Shown here: positions 31,966 to 33,771 of the stretch, piece by piece | Layout: every line of letters begins with the position of its first letter | Numbering within the stretch: position 1 is the first letter of the stretch | DNA from: Cesiribacter sp. | GTDB taxonomy: Bacteria; Bacteroidota; Bacteroidia; Cytophagales; Cyclobacteriaceae | Length of the DNA: 33,771 nt | Reading direction: 5' to 3' | Assembly: GCA_030147305.1 (NCBI GenBank) | Contig: JASLAE010000115.1 | Span: 1-33,771, forward strand | The notes under the pieces: model-generated | What the model was told of the DNA's origin: nothing | The model's input: only the letters and a program-made list of their open reading frames with translations | Database searches by the model: none | Position numbers and translations under genes: made by a program

Positions 31966-32793
31966 GTGAAAAATCTTTATTTAACGCTTCTGTTTTTGTT
32001 GATTTTCCCCTTTTGCATGGGCTTTTTATTGCAAAAAGAGGATCCCGTAAAAGTGTATCTGATTGGGGACTCCACCATGGCCGATTACTCGCTTTATGAA
32101 GGAGAAGATTACCAAAAAGACCGCTATCCCTTGATGGGCTGGGGGCAGGTGTTTCAGCCATTTATGCAGGCCGACAGCCTCTCCAAGCTCAGGAATTTGA
32201 TTAAAGCAGATAGTGCGTTGGTTCTTGATAAGGCACGTGGCGGCAGAAGCACCCGTACCTTTTTTGAAGAGGGACGCTGGAGAGCGGTGTATGAAGCACT
32301 GGAAAAAGACGACCTGGTACTTATTCAATTTGGCCACAACGATGCGGCAGTGAATAAACCCGAGCGCTACGTAAATATTGAAGGCTACAAAGAATACCTG
32401 CGCCTCTATGTACACCAGGCCCGCCAGAAAGGGGCTATTCCCATCCTGCTTACCCCAGTAAACCGCAATTATCCCTGGGAAGGGGAGCAGCTAACCAACG
32501 TCCATGGCGAATATCCGGCGGCGGTAAAAGAGGTGGCCAGGGAATTGGAGGTGCCCCTCATTGACCTGACACAGCTTTCTATAGATCATTTTACGGCTAA
32601 AGGGAAAGGCTATGTAACCGAACATTACTTTATGCACCTGCCCGCAGGTAAATATGAGGCTTACCCCGAGGGGCAGGAAGACAACACACACTTTCAGCCT
32701 GAGGGAGCAAAGGCGGTGGCTCGCTTAGTTTTTAAAGGTCTGCAGGACCTGCCGCTCACAGTGAAGGCCCCAACAGGAAAGAAGAGACAATAG
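31966..32793 (+). CDS. CE12-type rhamnogalacturonan/pectin acetylesterase (SGNH hydrolase)
   Basis: Secreted esterase of 275 residues starting at a GTG at 31966, followed by a signal peptide (NLYLTLLFLLIFPFCMGFLL). All four SGNH blocks are visible: VYLIGDSTMAD with the nucleophilic Ser (about 31-38), the oxyanion Gly in ARGGRSTRTF (about 90), FGHNDAA with the Asn (about 122) and DNTHFQPEGA with the Asp/His pair (about 239). This pattern with GDST and DNTHF is that of rhamnogalacturonan acetylesterases (RhgT/YesT type). It removes acetyl groups that block lyases and hydrolases. It is the last gene before a strong terminator. Confidence 0.93.
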   Translation: MKNLYLTLLFLLIFPFCMGFLLQKEDPVKVYLIGDSTMADYSLYEGEDYQKDRYPLMGWGQVFQPFMQADSLSKLRNLIKADSALVLDKARGGRSTRTFFEEGRWRAVYEALEKDDLVLIQFGHNDAAVNKPERYVNIEGYKEYLRLYVHQARQKGAIPILLTPVNRNYPWEGEQLTNVHGEYPAAVKEVARELEVPLIDLTQLSIDHFTAKGKGYVTEHYFMHLPAGKYEAYPEGQEDNTHFQPEGAKAVARLVFKGLQDLPLTVKAPTGKKRQ

Positions 32794-32820
32794 TAGTGAA
32801 TTCTTGTATGTGTTTTTACT

Positions 32821-32850
32821 AAGCATGGCGTTGCAGACGCCATGCTTTTT
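32821..32850 (+). terminator. Strong intrinsic terminator at end of the enzyme operon
   Basis: AAGCATGGCGT (32821-32831) and ACGCCATGCTT (32837-32847) form a perfect 11-bp stem with a TGCAG loop, running into a T-tract. It lies 27 bp after the CE12 stop and before the second CE8 gene. Confidence 0.92.
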
Positions 32851-32917
32851 ACCACTTTTTAAGCCTGAAAATTGATGTAATTGCTACTGAAGCCATTGTT
32901 TAATATGAGGGGATGAT

Positions 32918-33771
32918 ATGAGGTATCACATTCTAATACTTGCTTTCCGGTCGCTGGCCCCTGGGTTGCTGCTCCTGCTTAGTGCCGGTAGTGAAGCTAC
33001 CGGAGCAGTTACGCACCACAAGGCTGCAGCTTTACAAACAGTTGAGCCCCCCACTGAAATTGTAGTGGCCAAAGATGGCAGTGGTGATTATGAATATATT
33101 CAGGAGGCGATTGATGCCATCCGGGCCTTCACACCGAAAAGAATTACCGTTCACATTAAAAATGGTGTCTATAAAGAAAAGGTCCTGATCCCGGCCTGGG
33201 TGACGGACATTACCCTGCGCGGAGAGAGCACAGACAGCACCATCCTTACTTTTGATGATCATGCAGGGAGGGGAAAAATGGGCACTTTCGATACCTATAC
33301 GCTGCGTATTATGGGAAACAACATCAATGTGGAGAACCTTACCATTGCCAATACAGCAGGTCCTGTTGGCCAGGCGGTAGCGCTGCATGTAGAAGGCACC
33401 CGGCTGGTATTCCGAAACTGCCGCCTGCTGGGCGACCAGGATACCCTCTTTGCCTCCGGCGAAGGAGCACAGCAGTATTATGTTGACTGCTATATCGAAG
33501 GCACCACCGATTTCATTTTTGGACCTGCCACCGCCTTTTTCGAAAACTGCCACATCCACAGCAAAAAAGATTCCTACATTACGGCTGCTTCTACCCCTGC
33601 CTGGGTAAAGTGGGGCTATGTATTCAAAGACTGTACTTTAACAGCGGCACCAGGCATTGAAAAAGTTTATCTGGGGCGCCCCTGGCGTGATTATGCCAAA
33701 ACAGTTTTTATTAACTGCAAGCTGGGAGCACACATCCTGCCCGAAGGCTGGCACAACTGGTCCAGGCCAGA
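32918..33771 (+). CDS. Second CE8 pectin methylesterase (3' end cut by window edge)
   Basis: Pectinesterase, 284 codons visible before the window ends. I chose the ATG at 32918: the ATGs at 32905 and 32913 run into stops within a few codons. A signal-like N terminus (LAPGLLLLLSAGSEATGA) precedes the beta-helix (VVAKDGSGDYEYIQEAIDAI). CE8 motifs seen: GVYKEK (about 81), GQAVALH (about 151), GDQDTLF with the acid/base Asp (about 171), TTDFIFG with the nucleophilic Asp (about 196) and LGRPWRDY (about 251). It differs from the first CE8 at several motif flanks (QDTLF for QDTLY, RDY for RPF), so preference for methylation pattern or chain length may differ. About 30-50 residues should be missing. 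It follows a terminator and so begins a new unit. Confidence 0.94.
   Translation, partial: MRYHILILAFRSLAPGLLLLLSAGSEATGAVTHHKAAALQTVEPPTEIVVAKDGSGDYEYIQEAIDAIRAFTPKRITVHIKNGVYKEKVLIPAWVTDITLRGESTDSTILTFDDHAGRGKMGTFDTYTLRIMGNNINVENLTIANTAGPVGQAVALHVEGTRLVFRNCRLLGDQDTLFASGEGAQQYYVDCYIEGTTDFIFGPATAFFENCHIHSKKDSYITAASTPAWVKWGYVFKDCTLTAAPGIEKVYLGRPWRDYAKTVFINCKLGAHILPEGWHNWSRP

Noticed and set aside
1..33771. Mobile elements, CRISPR, tRNA or phage genes
   Set aside because: I looked for transposase-like proteins, regularly spaced repeats and tRNA-like segments and saw none; apart from the single REP-like repeat the window is a continuous metabolic locus.

Overview
The window is a pectin (homogalacturonan/rhamnogalacturonan) utilisation locus of a Bacteroidota species. 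It carries a SusC/SusD pair, lipoproteins with acidic residues after the lipidated cysteine, and a pectate lyase ending in a type IX secretion (Por) sorting domain. The T9SS tail and the LacI-type regulator (no ECF sigma factor or hybrid two-component system is visible) suggest a free-living Cytophagales-like lineage rather than a gut Bacteroides. I cannot fix the genus.

Left part, all minus strand (1-10448): cytoplasmic uronate catabolism and uptake. Reading in the direction of transcription, one unit is kduI-kduD-lacI (10448 to 7692). The next is uxaB-uxaC-kdgK (7557 to 3646), followed after 165 bp by eda-dctP-dctQ-dctM (3480 to 1). dctM runs off the left edge. Genes inside these units overlap or nearly touch.

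Right part, all plus strand (10881-33771): susC-susD; a four-module T9SS-secreted PL1 pectate lyase; two paralogous surface-type lipoproteins, each followed by a strong terminator; then a compact run of DUF4861 protein, two tandem PL1 lipoproteins, GH105, CE8, GH43, GH28 and CE12, closed by a perfect 11-bp hairpin terminator. A second CE8 gene starts after it and runs off the right edge.

Inferred cooperation: CE8 and CE12 remove methyl and acetyl esters. The PL1 lyases make unsaturated oligogalacturonides and GH28 makes saturated galacturonate. GH105 releases the unsaturated uronate. Products cross the outer membrane through SusCD and probably the inner membrane through the DctPQM TRAP transporter. 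Unsaturated uronate flows through KduI and KduD to KDG. Galacturonate flows through UxaC and UxaB to altronate. The altronate dehydratase (UxaA) needed to reach KDG is not in the window. KdgK and Eda finish to pyruvate and glyceraldehyde-3-phosphate.

The most informative non-coding signal is a LacI-type palindrome, TGCAATCGATTGCA. It is perfect at 10653 and 19120 and near-perfect at 10465 and 7660, each time in front of a transcription unit. This points to one local LacI repressor controlling both cytoplasmic catabolism and the outer-membrane system. Other notable items are a C-terminal module of about 170 residues that I do not recognise, shared by the two lipoproteins, and a REP-like palindromic repeat read in frame inside the start of the GH43 gene. 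I saw no tRNA, rRNA, CRISPR array, insertion sequence or phage gene.
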